64,000 nucleotides of DNA from Coriaria nepalensis (GCA_027186245.1 CP114481.1:22103501-22167500), one strand, 5' to 3'. Positions 22,679-36,600 are shown, counted from the first letter of the stretch. Numbers and translations are program-made. The notes: generated by a model not told the origin, from the sequence alone.

Positions 22679-24358
22679 CATTCTAAATTAATTCGAACGA
22701 ATTCTATTTTCGCCCTTCAAATATTATTTTCTTACATAACTTGCAATTAATCTACTCAAGACAACAATGCATTATTTTTGCATTAAAAAGCATATCACTC
22801 AGTCTTTTCAATCATTAAATTGTTTGAAGGCACTTCAAACAAATTCTATTTTTGAATTTAGAACACGACTTTCATGCATAACTTGCACTTGAACTATTGA
22901 AGGCAACTATTCATTTTTTTAGCCTTAAAGTCATATTATTGCGTCTCTTTTAGTCATTAAATCTTTCTAAATCACTTCGAACGAAATTCGGCCTTTAAAC
23001 ATGACTTTCATGCATAACTTGCACTTGATTTATTGAAGGCAACAATGCATTTGTTTAGCCTTAAAGTCTTGTCACTGAGTCAGTTCTAGTCATTAAATCA
23101 TTCTAAATTAATTCGAACGAATTCGATTTTCGCCCTTTAAACATTATTTTCTTACATAACTTGCAATTAATCTACTCAAGACAACAATGCATTATTTTTG
23201 CATTAAAAAGCATATCACTCAGTCTTTTCAATCATTAAATTGTTTGAAGGCACTTCAAACAAATTCTATTTTTGAATTTAGAACACGACTTTCATGCATA
23301 ACTTGCACTTGATCTATTGAAGGCAACTATTCATTTTTTTAGCCTTAAAGTCATATTATTGCGTCTCTTTTAGTCATTAAATCTTTCTGAATCACTTCGA
23401 ATGAAATTCGGCCTTTAAACATGACTTTCCTGCATAACTTGCAGTTGATCTTTTGAAGGCAACAATGCATTTGTTTAGCCTTAAAGTCATGTCACTGAGT
23501 CTCTTCTAGTCATTAAATCATTCTAAATTAATTCGAACGAATTCTATTTTCGCCCTCCAAATATTATTTTCTTACATAACATGCAATTAATCTACTGAAG
23601 ACAACAATGCATTATTTTTGCATTAAAAAGCATATCACTCATTGTTTTCAATCATTAAATTGTTTGAAGGCACTTCGAACCAATTCTATTTTTGAATTTA
23701 GAACACGACTTTCATGCATAACTTGCACTTGAACTATTGAAGGCAACTATTCATTTTTTTAGCCTTAAAGTCATATTATTGCGTCTCTTTTAGTCATTAA
23801 ATCTTTCTAAATCACTTCCTTCGAAATTCGGCCTTTAAACATGACTTTCATATATAACTTACAGTTGATCTATTAAAGGCAACAATGCATTTGTTTAGCC
23901 TTAAAGTCATGTCACTGAGTCTATTGTAGTCATGAAATCATTCTAAATTAATTCGAACGAATTCTACTTTCGCCCTTCAAATATTATTTTCTTACATAAC
24001 TTGCAATTAGTCTACTGAAGACAACAATTCATTATTTTTGCATTAAAAAGCATATCACTCAGTCTTTTCAATCATTAAATTGTTTGAAGGCACTTCGAAC
24101 CATCACTATTTTTGAATTTAGAACACGACTTTCATGCATAACTTGCACTTGATCTATTGAAGGCAACTATTCATTTTTTTAGCCTTAAAGTCATATTATT
24201 GCGTCTCTTTTAGTCATTAAATATTTCTGAATCACTTCGAATGAAATTCGGCCTTTAAACATGACTTTCGTGCATAATTTGCAGTTGATCTTCTGAAGGC
24301 AACAATGCATTTGTTTAGCTTTAAAGTCATGTCACTGAGTCTCTTCTAGTCATTAAAT
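22679..24358. repeat. Four ordinary trimers (22,679; 23,099; 23,519; 23,939)
   Basis: All four units are 420 bp and in register. The first two share 'tctactcaag' in A; the second has 'attcgattttcgcccttt'. The third has 'catatcactcattg', with a C of the 'cttccttcgaa' subtype. The fourth has 'accatcacta' in B and 'cataatttgc' / 'ttctgaagg' in C. No gene, indel or foreign sequence is seen. Confidence 0.88.
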
Positions 24359-25199
24359 CATTCTAAATTAATTCGAACGAATTCTATTTTCGCCCTTTAA
24401 ATATTATTTTCTTACATAACTTGCAATTAATCTACTGAAGACAACAATGCATTATTTTTGCATTAAAAAGCATATCACTCAGTCTTTTCAATCATTAAAT
24501 TGTTTGAAGGCACTTCAAACAAATTCTATTTTTGAATTTAGAACACGACTTTCATGCATAACTTGCACTTGAACTATTGAAGGCAACTATTCATTTTTTT
24601 TACCCTTCAAGTCATATTATTGCGTCTCTTTTAGTCATTAAATCTTTCTAAATCACTTCCTTCGAAATTCGGCCTTTAAGCATGACTTTCGTATATAACT
24701 TGCAGTTGATCTATTGAAGGCAACAATGCATTTGTTTAGCCTTAAACTCATGTCACGGAGTCTCTTGTAGTCATTAAATCATTCTAAATTAATTCGAACG
24801 AATTCGATTTTCGCCCTTCAAATATTATTTTCTTACATAACTTGCAATTAATCTACTCAAGACAACAATGCATTATTTTAGCATTAAAAAGCATATCACT
24901 CAGTCTTTTCAATCATTAAATTGTTTGAAGGCACTTCGAACAAATTCTATTTTTGAATTTAGAACACGACTTTCATGCATAACTTGCACTTGACCTATTG
25001 AAGGCAACTATTCATTTTTTTAGCCTTAAAGTCATATTATTGCGTCTCTTTTAGTCATTAAATCTTTCTGAATAACTTCGAATGAAATTTGACCTTTAAA
25101 CATGACTTTCATGCATAACTTGCAGTTGATCTATTGAAGGCAACAATGCATTTGTTTAGCCTTAAAGTCATGTCACGGTGTCTCTTCTAGTCATTAAAT
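24359..25199. repeat. Linked two-unit variant with T8 tract, copy 1
   Basis: Unit 24,359-24,779 is 421 bp. Its B tract is T8 followed by 'acccttcaag' and its C has 'ctttaagcatg', 'cgtatataact' and 'ccttaaactcatg'. The next unit (24,780) has 'ctactcaagac', 'gacctattg' and 'aataacttcgaatgaaattt'. The same ordered pair recurs at 26,460 and 27,721, so the two units spread together. Confidence 0.82.
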
Positions 25200-26459
25200 C
25201 ATTCAAAATTAATTCGAACGAATTCTATTTTCGCCCTTCAAACATTATTTTCTTACATAACTTGCAATTAATCTACTGAAGACAACAATGCATTATTTTA
25301 GCATTAAAAAGCATATCACTCAGTCTTTTCAATCATTAAATTGTTTGAAGGCACTTCAAACAAATTCTATTTGTGAATTTAGAACACGACTTTCATGCAT
25401 AACTTGCACTTGAACTATTGAAGGCAACTATTCATTTTTTTAGCCTTAAAGTCATATTATTGCGTCTCTTTTAGTCATTAAATCTTTCTAAATAACTTCG
25501 AATGAAATTCGACCTTTAAACATGACTTTCATGCATAACTTGCAGTTGATCTCTTGAAGGCAACAATGCATTTGTTTAGCCTTAAAGTCATGTCACGGAG
25601 TCTGTTCTAGTTATTAAATCATTCAAAATTAATTCGAACGAATGCTATCTTCGCCCTTCAAACATTATTTTCTTACATAACTTGCAATTAATCTACTGAA
25701 GACAACAATGCATTATTTTTGCATTAAAAAGCATATCACTCAGTCTTTTCAATCATTAAATTGTTTGAAGGCACTTCGAACCAATACTATTTTCGAATTT
25801 AGAACACGACTTTCATGCATAACTTGCACTTGATCTATTGAAGGCAACTATTCATTTTTTTAGCCTTAAAGTCATGTTATTGCGTCTCTTTTAGTCATTA
25901 AATCTTTCTGAATCACTTCGAATGAAATTCGGCCTTTAAAGATGACTTTCCTGCATAACTTGCAGTTGATCTTTTGAAGGCAACAATGCATTTGTTTAGC
26001 CTTAAAGTCATGTCACTGAGTCTCTTCTAGTCATTAAATCATTCTAAATTAATTCGAACGAATTCTATTTTCGCCCTTGAAATATTATTTTCTTACATAA
26101 CTTGCAATTAATCTACTGAAGACAACAATGCATTATTTTTGCATTAAAAAGCATATCACTCTGTCTTTTCAATCATTAAATTGTTTGAAGGCACTTCAAA
26201 CAAATTCTATTTGCGAATTTAGAACACGACTTTCATGCATAACTTGCACTTGATCAATTGAAGGCAACTATTCATTTTTTTAGCCTTAAAGTCATATTAT
26301 TGCGTCGCTTTTAGTCATTAAATCTTTCTGAATCACTTCGAATGAAATTCGGCCTTTAAACATGACTTTCGTGCATAATTTGCATTTGATCTTCTGAAGG
26401 CAACAATGCATTTGTTTAGCCTTAAAGTCATGTCACTGAGTCTCTTCTAGTCATTAAAT
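25200..26459. repeat. Three trimers between T8-unit copies
   Basis: Units at 25,200, 25,620 and 26,040 are 420 bp each. The first has 'ctatttgtgaattt' in B and 'aataacttcgaatg' with 'attcgaccttt' in C. This form returns at 28,562 and 30,662. The second has 'gaatgctatcttc' and 'tattttcgaattt'. The third has 'cacttctgtctttt'-like 3' A sequence ('atcactctgtc') and 'ctatttgcgaattt'. Nothing besides satellite is present. Confidence 0.85.
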
Positions 26460-27300
26460 CATTCTAAATTAATTCGAACGAATTCTATTTTCGCCCTTCA
26501 AATATTATTTTCTTACATAACTTGCAATTAATCTACTGAAGACAACAATGCATTATTTTTGCATTAAAAAGCATATCACTCAGTCTTTTCAATCATTAAA
26601 TTGTTTGAAGGCACTTCAAACAAATTCTATTTTTGAATTTAGAACACGACTTTCATGCATAACTTGCACTTGAACTATTGAAGGCAACTATTCATTTTTT
26701 TTACCCTTCAAGTCATATTATTGCGTCTCTTTTAGTCATTAAATCTTTCTAAATCACTTCCTTCGAAATTCGGCCTTTAAGCATGACTTTCGTATATAAC
26801 TTGCAGTTGATCTATTGAAGGCAACAATGCATTTGTTTAGCCTTAAACTCATGTCACTGAGTCTCTTGTAGTCATTAAATCATTCTAAATTAATTCGAAC
26901 GAATTCCATTTTCGCCCTTCAAATATTATTTTCTTACATAACTTGCAATTAATCTACTCAAGACAACAATGCATTATTTTAGCATTAAAAAGCATATCAC
27001 TCAGTCTTTTCAATCATTAAATTGTTTGAAGGCACTTCGAACAAATTCTATTTTTGAATTTAGAACACGACTTTCATGCATAACTTGCACTTGACCTATT
27101 GAAGGCAACTATTCATTTTTTTAGCCTTAAAGTCATATTATTGCGTCTCTTTTAGTCATTAAATCTTTCTGAATAACTTCGAATGAAATTTGACCTTTAA
27201 GCATGACTTTCGTATATAACATGCAGTTGATCTATTGAAGGCAACAATGCATTTGTTTAGCCTTAAAGTCTTGTCACTGAGTCAGTTCTAGTCATTAAAT
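26460..27300. repeat. Linked two-unit variant with T8 tract, copy 2
   Basis: This repeats 24,359-25,199 at an offset of 2,101 bp (five units plus one base). Its first unit is also 421 bp and carries the same T8, 'acccttcaag' and 'ccttaaactcatg' markers. Similarity ends in the C monomer of the second unit near 27,200, where 'aagcatgactttcgtatata' appears. Confidence 0.82.
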
Positions 27301-27720
27301 CATTCTAAATTAATTCGAACGAATTCCATTTTCGCCATTCAAACATTATTTTCTTACATAACTCGCAATTAATCTACTGAAGACAACAATGCATTATTTT
27401 TGCATTAAAAAGCATATCACTCAGCCTTTTCAATCATTAAATTGTTTGAAGGCACTTCAAACAAATACTATTTTTGAATTTAGAACACGACTTTCATGCA
27501 TAACTTGCACTTGAACTATTGACGGCAACTATTCATTTTTTTAGCCTTAAAGTCATATTATTGCGTCTCTTTTAGTATTTAAATTTTTCTGAATCACTTC
27601 GAATGAAATTCAGCCTTTAAACATGACTTTCGTGCATAACTTGCAGTTGATCTATCGAAGGCAACAATGCATTTGTTTACCCTTAAAGTCATGTCACTGA
27701 CTCTCTTCTAGTCATTAAAT
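27301..27720. repeat. Trimer with gccattcaaac A subtype
   Basis: A has 'gaattccattttcgccattc' and 'cataactcgca'. The A end reads 'actcagccttttc'. B has 'ttgacggcaac' and 'agtatttaaattttt'. The A and early B parts are repeated almost exactly at 31,922 (offset 4,621, eleven units plus one). This A subtype becomes common between 31,922 and 38,221. Confidence 0.82.
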
Positions 27721-28561
27721 CATTCAAAATTAATTCGAACGAATTCTATTTTCGCCCTTCAAACATTATTTTCTTACATAACTTGCAATTAATCTACTGA
27801 AGACAACAATGCATTATTTTAGCATTAAAAAGCATATCACTCAGTCTTTTCAATCATTAAATTGTTTGATGTCACTTCAAACAAATTCTATTTTTGAATT
27901 TAGAACACGACTTTCATGCATAACTTGCACTTGAACTATTGAAGGCAACTATTCATTTTTTTTAGCCTTCAAGTCATATTATTGCGTCTCTTTTAGTCAT
28001 TAACTCTTTCTAAATCACTTCCTTCGAAATTCGGCCTTTAAGCATGACTTTCGTATATAACTTGCAGTTGATCTATTGAAGGCAACAATGCATTTGTTTA
28101 GCCTTAAACTCATGTCACTGAGTCTCTTGTAGTCATTAAATCATTCTAAATTAATTCCAACGAATTCTATTTTCGCCCTTCAAATATTATTTTCTTACAT
28201 AACTTGCAGTTAATCTACTCAAGACAACAATGCATTATTTTAGCATTAAAAAGCATATCACTCAGTCTTTTCAATCATTAAATTGTTTGAAGGCACTTCG
28301 AACAAATTCTATTTTTGAATTTAGAACACGACTTTCATGCATAACTTGCACTTGACCTATTGAAGGCAACTATTCATTTTTTTAGCCTTAAAGTCATATT
28401 ATTGCGTCTCTTTTAGTCATTAAATCTTTCTGAATAACTTCGAATGAAATTTGACCTTTAAACATGACTTTCATGCATAACTTGCAGTTGATCTATTGAA
28501 GGCAACAATGCATTTGTTTAGCCTTAAAGTCATGTCACGGTGTCTCTTCTAGTCATTAAAT
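27721..28561. repeat. Linked two-unit variant with T8 tract, copy 3
   Basis: The first unit is 421 bp, with T8 followed by 'agccttcaag', then 'taactctttc' and the same 'ccttaaactcatg' C. The second (28,142) has 'gacctattg' and 'aataacttcgaatgaaattt'. The offset from copy 2 is 1,261 bp. The first unit's B opens 'tgtttgatgtcacttc', unlike the other copies, so the left part was exchanged. Confidence 0.8.
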
Positions 28562-29520
28562 CATTCAAAATTAATTCGAACGAATTCTATTTTCGCCCTT
28601 CAAACATTATTTTCTTACATAACTTGCAATTAATCTACTGAAGACAACAATGCATTATTTTAGCATTAAAAAGCATATCACTCAGTCTTTTCAATCATTA
28701 AATTGTTTGAAGGCACTTCAAACAAATTCTATTTGTGAATTTAGAACACGACTTTCATGCATAACTTGCACTTGAACTATTGAAGGCAACTATTCATTTT
28801 TTTAGCCTTAAAGTCATATTATTGCGTCTCTTTTAGTCATTAAATCTTTCTAAATAACTTCGAATGAAATTCGACCTTTAAACATGACTTTCATGCATAA
28901 CTTGCAGTTGATCTCTTGAAGGCAACAATGCATTTGTTTAGCCTTAAAGTCATGTCACGGAGTCTGTTCTAGTTATTAAATCATTCAAAATTAATTCGAA
29001 CGAATGCTATTTTCGCCCCTCAAACATTATTTTCATACATAACTCGCAATTAATCTACTGAAGACAACAATGCATTATTTTAGCATTAAAAAGCATATCA
29101 CTCAGTCTTCTCAATCATTAAATTCTTTGAAGGCACTTCGAACTAATACTATTTTTGAATTTAGAACACGACTTTCATGCATAACTTGCACTTGATCTAT
29201 TGAAGGCAACTATTCATTTTTTTAGTGTTAAAGTCATATTATTGCGTCTCTTTTAGTATTTAAATTTTTCTGAATCACTTCGAATGAAATTCAGCCTTTA
29301 AACATGACTTTCGTGCATAACTTGCAGTTGATCTATCGAAGGCAACAATGCATTTGTTTAGCCTTAAAGTCATGTCACGGAGTCTGTTCTAGTTATTAAA
29401 TCATTCAAAATTAATTCGAACGAATGCTATTTTCGCCCTTCAAACATTATTTTCTTACATAACTTGCAATTAATCTACTGAAGACAACAATGCATTATTT
29501 TAGCATTAAAAAGCATATCA
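28430..29520. repeat. Five-unit (2,100-bp) offset repeat, left copy
   Basis: This segment matches 30,530-31,620 at an offset of 2,100 bp. Shared markers in order are 'cacggtgtctc', 'ctatttgtgaat', 'agttattaaatc', 'gaatgctattttcgcccc', 'cttcatacataactcgc'-type A, 'attctttgaagg' and 'tttagtgtta'. Edges lie in a C monomer near 28,430 and near the end of an A monomer close to 29,520. Confidence 0.8.
28982..29401. repeat. cccctcaaac / ctttgaagg unit subtype, first copy
   Basis: A distinctive unit: A has 'cgcccctcaaac' and 'ttttcatacataactcgc', the A/B joint reads 'aaattctttgaagg', and B has 'cgaactaatac' and 'tttagtgtta'. Copies lie at 29,822 and 31,082 nearby. Strikingly, further copies lie at 46,894 and 48,574, about 16-20 kb away, with 'agcgtta' or 'agcctta' in place of 'agtgtta'. 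Confidence 0.82.
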
Positions 29521-30529
29521 CTCAGTTTTTTCAATCATTAAATTGTTTGATGTCACTTCAAACAAATTCTATTTTTGAATTTAGAACACGACTTTCATGC
29601 ATAACTTGCACTTGAACTATTGAAGGCAACTATTCATTTTTTTAGCCTTAAAGTCATATTATTGCGTCTCTTTTAGTCATTAAATCTTTCTAAATAACTT
29701 CGAATGAAATTCGACCTTTAAACATGACTTTCATGCATAACTTGCAGTTGATCTCTTGAAGGCAACAATGCATTTGTTTAGCCTTAAAGTCATGTCACGG
29801 AGTCTGTTCTAGTTATTAAATCATTCAAAATTAATTCGAACGAATGCTATTTTCGCCCCTCAAACATTATTTTCATACATAACTCGCAATTAATCTACTG
29901 AAGACAACAATGCATTATTTTAGCATTAAAAAGCATATCACTCAGTCTTCTCAATCATTAAATTCTTTGAAGGCACTTCGAACTAATACTATTTTTGAAT
30001 TTAGAACACGACTTTCATGCATAACTTGCGCTTGATCTATTGAAGGCAACTATTCATTTTTTTAGTGTTAAAGTCATATTATTGCGTCTCTTTTAGTATT
30101 TAAATTTTTCTGAATCACTTCGAATGAAATTCAGCCTTTAAACATGACTTTCGTGCATAACTTGCAGTTGATCTATCGAAGGCAACAATGCATTTATTTA
30201 CCCTTAAAGTCATGTCACTGACTCTCTTCTAGTCATTAAATCATTCAAAATTAATTCGAACGAATTCTATTTTCGCCCTTCAAACATTATTTTCTTACAT
30301 AACTTGCAATTAATCTACTGAAGACAACAATGCATTATTTTAGCATTAAAAAGCATATCACTCAGTTTTTTCAATCATTAAATTGTTTGATGTCACTTCA
30401 AACAAATTCTATTTTTGAATTTAGAACACGACTTTCATGCATAACTTGCACTTGAACTATTGAAGGCAACTATTCATTTTTTTAGCCTTAAAGTCATATT
30501 ATTGCGTCTCTTTTAGTCATTAAATCTTT
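29402..30529. repeat. Mosaic trimers 29,402-30,529
   Basis: Units 29,402 and 30,242 share 'actcagttttttc' and 'gatgtcacttc' (offset 840). Unit 29,822 is the second copy of the 28,982 subtype. Its C ends with 'catttatttaccc' and 'ctgactctc', unlike the 28,982 copy, so similarity stops in the C monomer near 30,190. All lengths are 420 bp. Confidence 0.8.
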
Positions 30530-31620
30530 CTGAATAACTTCGAATGAAATTTGACCTTTAAACATGACTTTCATGCATAACTTGCAGTTGATCTATTGAA
30601 GGCAACAATGCATTTGTTTAGCCTTAAAGTCATGTCACGGTGTCTCTTCTAGTCATTAAATCATTCAAAATTAATTCGAACGAATTCTATTTTCGCCCTT
30701 CAAACATTATTTTCTTACATAACTTGCAATTAATCTACTGAAGACAACAATGCATTATTTTAGCATTAAAAAGCATATCACTCAGTCTTTTCAATCATTA
30801 AATTGTTTGAAGGCACTTCAAACAAATTCTATTTGTGAATTTAGAACACGACTTTCATGCATAACTTGCACTTGAACTATTGAAGGCAACTATTCATTTT
30901 TTTAGCCTTAAAGTCATATTATTGCGTCTCTTTTAGTCATTAAATCTTTCTAAATAACTTCGAATGAAATTCGACCTTTAAACATGACTTTCATGCATAA
31001 CTTGCAGTTGATCTCTTGAAGGCAACAATGCATTTGTTTAGCCTTAAAGTCATGTCACGGAGTCTGTTCTAGTTATTAAATCATTCAAAATTAATTCGAA
31101 CGAATGCTATTTTCGCCCCTCAAACATTATTTTCATACATAACTCGCAATTAATCTACTGAAGACAACAATGCATTATTTTAGCATTAAAAAGCATATCA
31201 CTCAGTCTTCTCAATCATTAAATTCTTTGAAGGCACTTCGAACTAATACTATTTTTGAATTTAGAACACGACTTTCATGCATAACTTGCGCTTGATCTAT
31301 TGAAGGCAACTATTCATTTTTTTAGTGTTAAAGTCATATTATTGCGTCTCTTTTAGTATTTAAATTTTTCTGAATCACTTCGAATGAAATTCAGCCTTTA
31401 AACATGACTTTCGTGCATAACTTGCAGTTGATCTATCGAAGGCAACAATGCATTTGTTTAGCCTTAAAGTCATGTCACGGAGTCTGTTCTAGTTATTAAA
31501 TCATTCAAAATTAATTCGAACGAATGCTATTTTCGCCCTTCAAACATTATTTTCTTACATAACTTGCAATTAATCTACTGAAGACAACAATGCATTATTT
31601 TAGCATTAAAAAGCATATCA
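30530..31620. repeat. Five-unit (2,100-bp) offset repeat, right copy
   Basis: This is the partner of 28,430-29,520. The one obvious private difference is 'cttgcgcttgatc' near 31,285, which is also present near 30,025. That links this copy to the 29,822 unit as well. Confidence 0.8.
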
Positions 31621-33181
31621 CTCAGTCTTTTCAATCATTAAATTGTTTGAAGGCACTTCAAACAAATTCTATTTTTGAATTTAGAACACGACTTCCATGC
31701 ATAACTTGCACTTGAACTATTGAAGGCAACTATTCATTTTTTTAGCCTTAAAGTCATATTATTGCGTCTCTTTTAGTCATTAAATCTTTCTAAATCACTT
31801 CTAACAAAATTCGGCCTTTAAACATGACTTTCGTGCATAACTTGCAGTTGATCTTTTGAAGGCAACAATGCATTTGTTTAGCCTTAAAGTCTTGTCACTG
31901 AGTCAGTTCTAGTCATTAAATCATTCTAAATTAATTCGAACGAATTCCATTTTCGCCATTCAAACATTATTTTCTTACATAACTCGCAATTAATCTACTG
32001 AAGACAACAATGCATTATTTTTGCATTAAAAAGCATATCACTCAGCCTTTTCAATCATTAAATTGTTTGAAGGCACTTCAAACAAATACTATTTTTGAAT
32101 TTAGAACACGACTTTCATGCATAACTTGCACTTGAACTATTGACGGCAACTATTCATTTTTTTAGCCTTAATGTCATATTATTGCGTCTCTTTTAGTCAT
32201 TAAATCTTTCTGAATAACTTCGAATGAAATTCGACCTTTAAACATGACTTTCATGCATAACTTGCAGTTGATCTATTGAAGGCAACAATGCATTTGTTTA
32301 ACCTTAAAGTCATGTCACGGAGTCTCTTCTAGTCATTAAATCATTCAAAATTAATTCAAACGAATGCTATTTTCGCCCTTCAAACATTATTTTCTTACAT
32401 AACTTGCAATTAATCTACTGAAGACAACAATGCATCATTTTTGCATTAAAAAGCATATCACTCAGTCTTTTCAATCATTAAATTGTTTGATGTCACTTCG
32501 AACCAATTCTATTTTTGAATTTAGAACACGACTTTCATGCATAACTTGCACTTGAACTATTGAAGGCAACTATTCATTTTTTTAGCCTTAAAGTCATATT
32601 ATTGCGTCTCTTTTAGTCATTAAATCTTTCTAAATCACTTCGAACGAAATTCGGCCTTTAAACATGACTTTCATGCATAACTTGCAATTGATCTTCTGAA
32701 GGCGACAATGCATTTGTTTAGCCTTAAAGTCATGTCACTGAGTCAGTTCTAGTCATTCAATCATTCTAAATTGATTGGAACGAATTCCATTTTCGCCATT
32801 CAAACATTATTTTCTTACATAACTCGCAATTAATCTACTCAAGACAACAATGCTTTATTTTTGCATTAAAAAGCATATCACTCAGTCTTCTCAATCATTA
32901 AATTGTTTGAAGGCACTTCGAACAAATTCTATTTTTGAATTTAGAACACGACTTTCATGCATAACTTGCACTTGATCTATTGAAGGCAACTATTCATTTT
33001 TTTAGCCTTAAAGTCATATTATTGCGTCTCTTTTAGTCATTAAATCTTTCTGAATCACTTCGAACAAAATTCAGCCTTTAAACATGACTTTCGTGCATAA
33101 CTTGCAGTTGATCTATCGAAGGCAACAATGCATTTGTTTACCCTTATAGTCATGTAACTGACTCTCTTCTAGTCATTAAAT
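31621..33181. repeat. Ordinary trimers with eight-unit repeat partner
   Basis: This stretch runs from the middle of unit 31,502 through units 31,922, 32,342 and 32,762. Units from about 32,460 to 32,950 reappear at 35,820-36,280 (offset 3,360 bp, eight units), with shared rare forms 'ggcgacaatg', 'agtcattcaatc', 'ttgattggaacg' and 'tgctttattttt'. The C monomer at 33,046-33,181 ('cgaacaaaattcag', 'catgtaactgactctc') instead matches 35,566-35,701 at an offset of 2,520 bp. Neighbouring monomers thus have different closest relatives. Confidence 0.8.
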
Positions 33182-33465
33182 CATTCAAAATTAATTCGAA
33201 CGAATTCTATTTTCGCCCTTCAAACATTATTTTCTTACATAACTCGCAATTAATCTACTGAAGACAACAATGCATTATTTTTGCATTAAAAAGCATATCA
33301 CTCAGCCTTTTCAATCATTAAATTGTTTGAAGGCACTTCGAACCAATACTATTTTTGAATTTAGAACACGACTTTCATGCATAACTTGCACTTGATCTAT
33401 TGAAGGCAACTATTCATTTTTTTAGCCTTAAAGTCATGTTATTGCGTCTCTTTTAGTCATTAAAT

Positions 33466-33601
33466 CTTTCTGAATCACATCGAATGAAATTCGGCCTTTA
33501 AACATGACTTTCCTGCATAACTTGCAGTTGATCTTTTGAAGGCAACTATTCATTTTTTTAGCCTTAAAGTCTTGTCACTGAGTCAGTTCTAGTAATTAAA
33601 T
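33466..33601 (+). repeat. C monomer with internal B-type patch
   Basis: This monomer starts and ends as C ('cctgcataacttgcagttg' and 'cttgtcactgagtcag'). At 33,541-33,560, however, it has the B sequence 'ggcaactattca' plus a T7 tract instead of the C form 'ggcaacaatgcatttg'. Length stays 136 bp. A short patch with both flanks unchanged is the pattern left by gene conversion, although a double exchange would look the same. Confidence 0.8.
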
Positions 33602-36600
33602 CATTCTAAATTAATTCGAACGAATTCCATTTTCGCCATTCAAACATTATTTTCTTACATAACTTGCAATTAATCTACTGAAGACAACAATGCATTATTT
33701 TAGCATTAAAAAGCATATCACTCAGTCTTTTCAATCATTAAATTGTTTGAAGGCACTTCAAACAAATTCTATTTTTGAATTTAGAACACGACTTTCATGC
33801 ATAACTTGCACTTGAACTATTGAAGGCAACTATTCATTTTTTTAGCCTTAAAGTCATATTATTGCGTCTCTTTTAGTCATTAAACCTTTCTAAATCACTT
33901 CGAACGAAATTCGGCCTTTAAACATGACTTTCACGCATAACTTGCAGTTGATCTATTGAAGGCAACAATGCATTTGGTTAGCCTTAAAGTCTTGTCACTG
34001 AGTCAGTTCTAGTAATTAAATCATTCTAAATTAATTCGAACGAATTCCATTTTCGCCATTCAAACATTATTTTCTTACATAACTCGCAATTAATCTACTG
34101 AAGACAACAATGCTTTATTTTTGCATTAAAAAGCATATCACTCAGTCTTCTCAATCATTAAATTGTTTGAAGGAACTTCGAACTAATTCTATTTCTGAAT
34201 TTAGAACACGACTTTCATGCATAACTTGCACTTGATCTATTGAAGGCAACTATTCATTTTTTTAGCCTTAAAGTCATATTATTGCGTCTCTTTTAGTATT
34301 TAAATTTTTCTGAATCACTTCGAATGAAATTCAGCCTTTAAACATGACTTTCGTGCATAACTTGCAGTTGATCTATTGAAGGCAACAATGCATTTGTTTA
34401 CCCTTAAAGTCATGTTACTGACTCTCTTCTAGTCATTAAATCATTCAAAATTAATTCGAACGAATTCCATTTTCGCCCTTCAAACATTATTTTCTTACAT
34501 AACTTGCAATTAATCTACTGAAGACAACAATGCATTATTTTAGCATTAAAAAGCATATCACTCAGTCTTTTCAATCATTAAATTGTTTGAAGGCACTTCA
34601 AACAAATTCTATTTTTGAATTTAGAACACGACTTTCATGCATAACTTGCACTTGAACTATTGAAGGCAACTATTCATTTTTTTAGCCTTAAAGTCATATT
34701 ATTGCGTCTCTTTTAGTCATTAAATCTTTCTAAATCACTTCGAACGAAATTCGGCCTTTAAACATGACTTTCATGCATAACTTGCAGTTGATCTATTGAA
34801 GGCAACAATGCATTTGGTTAGCCTTAAAGTCTTGTCACTGAGTCAGTTCTAGTCATTAAATCATTCTAAATTAATTCGAACGAATTCCATTTTCGCCATT
34901 CAAACATTATTTTCTTACATAACTCGCAATTAATCTACTGAAGACAACAATGCATTTTTTTTGCATTAAAAAGCATATCACTCAGTCTTTTCAATCATTA
35001 AATTGTTTGAAGGCACTTCAAACAAATTCTATTTTTGAATTTAGAACACGACTTTCATGCATAACTTGCACTTGAACTATTGACGGCAACTATTCATTCT
35101 TTTAGCCTTAAAGTCATATTATTGCGTCTCTTTTAGTCATTAAATCTTTCTAAATCACTTCGAACGAAATTCGGCCTTTAAACATGACTTTCATGCATAA
35201 CTTGCACTTGATCTATTAAAGGCAACAATGCATTTGTTTACCCTTAAAGTCATGTCACTGAGTCAGTTCCAGTCATTAAATCATTCTAAATTAATTGGAA
35301 AGAATTCCATTATCGCCATTCAAACATTATTTTCTTACATAACTCGCAATAAATCTACTGAAGACAACAATGCTTTATTTTTGCATTAAAAAGCATATCA
35401 CTCAGTCTTCTCAATCATTAAATTGTTTGAAGGCACTTCGAACAAATTCTATTTTTGAATTTAGAACACGACTTTCATGCATAACTTGCACTTGATCTAT
35501 TGAAGGCAACTATTCATTTTTTTAGCCTTAAAGTCATATTATTGCGTCTCTTTTAGTCATTAAATCTTTCTGAATCACTTCGAACAAAATTCAGCCTTTA
35601 AACATGAGTTTCGTGCATAACTTGCAGTTGATCTATCGAAGGCAACAATGCATTTGTTTACCCTTAAAGTCATGTAACTGACTCTCTTCTAGTCATTAAA
35701 TCATTCAAAATTAATTCGAACGAATTCTATTTTCGCCCTTCAAACATTATTTTCTTACATAACTTGCAATTAATCTACTGAAGACAACAATGCATTATTT
35801 TTGCATTAAAAAGCATATCATCCAGTCTTTTCAATCATTAAATTGTTTGATGTCACTTCGAACCAATTCTATTTTCGAATTTAGAACACGACTTTCATGC
35901 ATAACTTGCACTTGAACTATTGAAGGCAACTATTCATTTTTTTAGCCTTAAAGTCATATTATTGCGTCTCTTTTAGTCATTAAATCTTTCTAAATCACTT
36001 CGAACGAAATTCGGCCTTTAAACATGACTTTCATGCATAACTTGCAATTGATCTTCTGAAGGCGACAATGCATTTGTTTAGCCTTAAAGTCATGTCACTG
36101 AGTCAGTTCTAGTCATTCAATCATTCTAAATTGATTGGAACGAATTCCATTTTCGCCATTCAAACATTATTTTCTTACATAACTCGCAATTAATCTACTC
36201 AAGACAACAATGCTTTATTTTTGCATTAAAAAGCATATCACTCAGTCTTCTCAATCATTAAATTGTTTGAAGGCACTTCGAACTAATTCTATTTCTGAAT
36301 TTAGAACACGACTTTCATGCATAACTTGCACTTGATCTATTGAAGGCAACTATTCATTTTTTTAGCCTTAAAGTCATATTATTGCGTCTCTTTTAGTATT
36401 TAAATCTTTCTGAATCACTTCGAATGAAATTCAGCCTTTAAACATGACTTTCGTGCATAACTTGCAGTTGATCTATCGAAGGCAACAATGCATTTGTTTA
36501 GCCTTAAAGTCATGTCACTGAGTCTCTTGTAGTCATTAAATCATTCTAAATTAATTCGAACGAATTCTATATTCGCCCTTGAAATATTATTTTCTTACAT

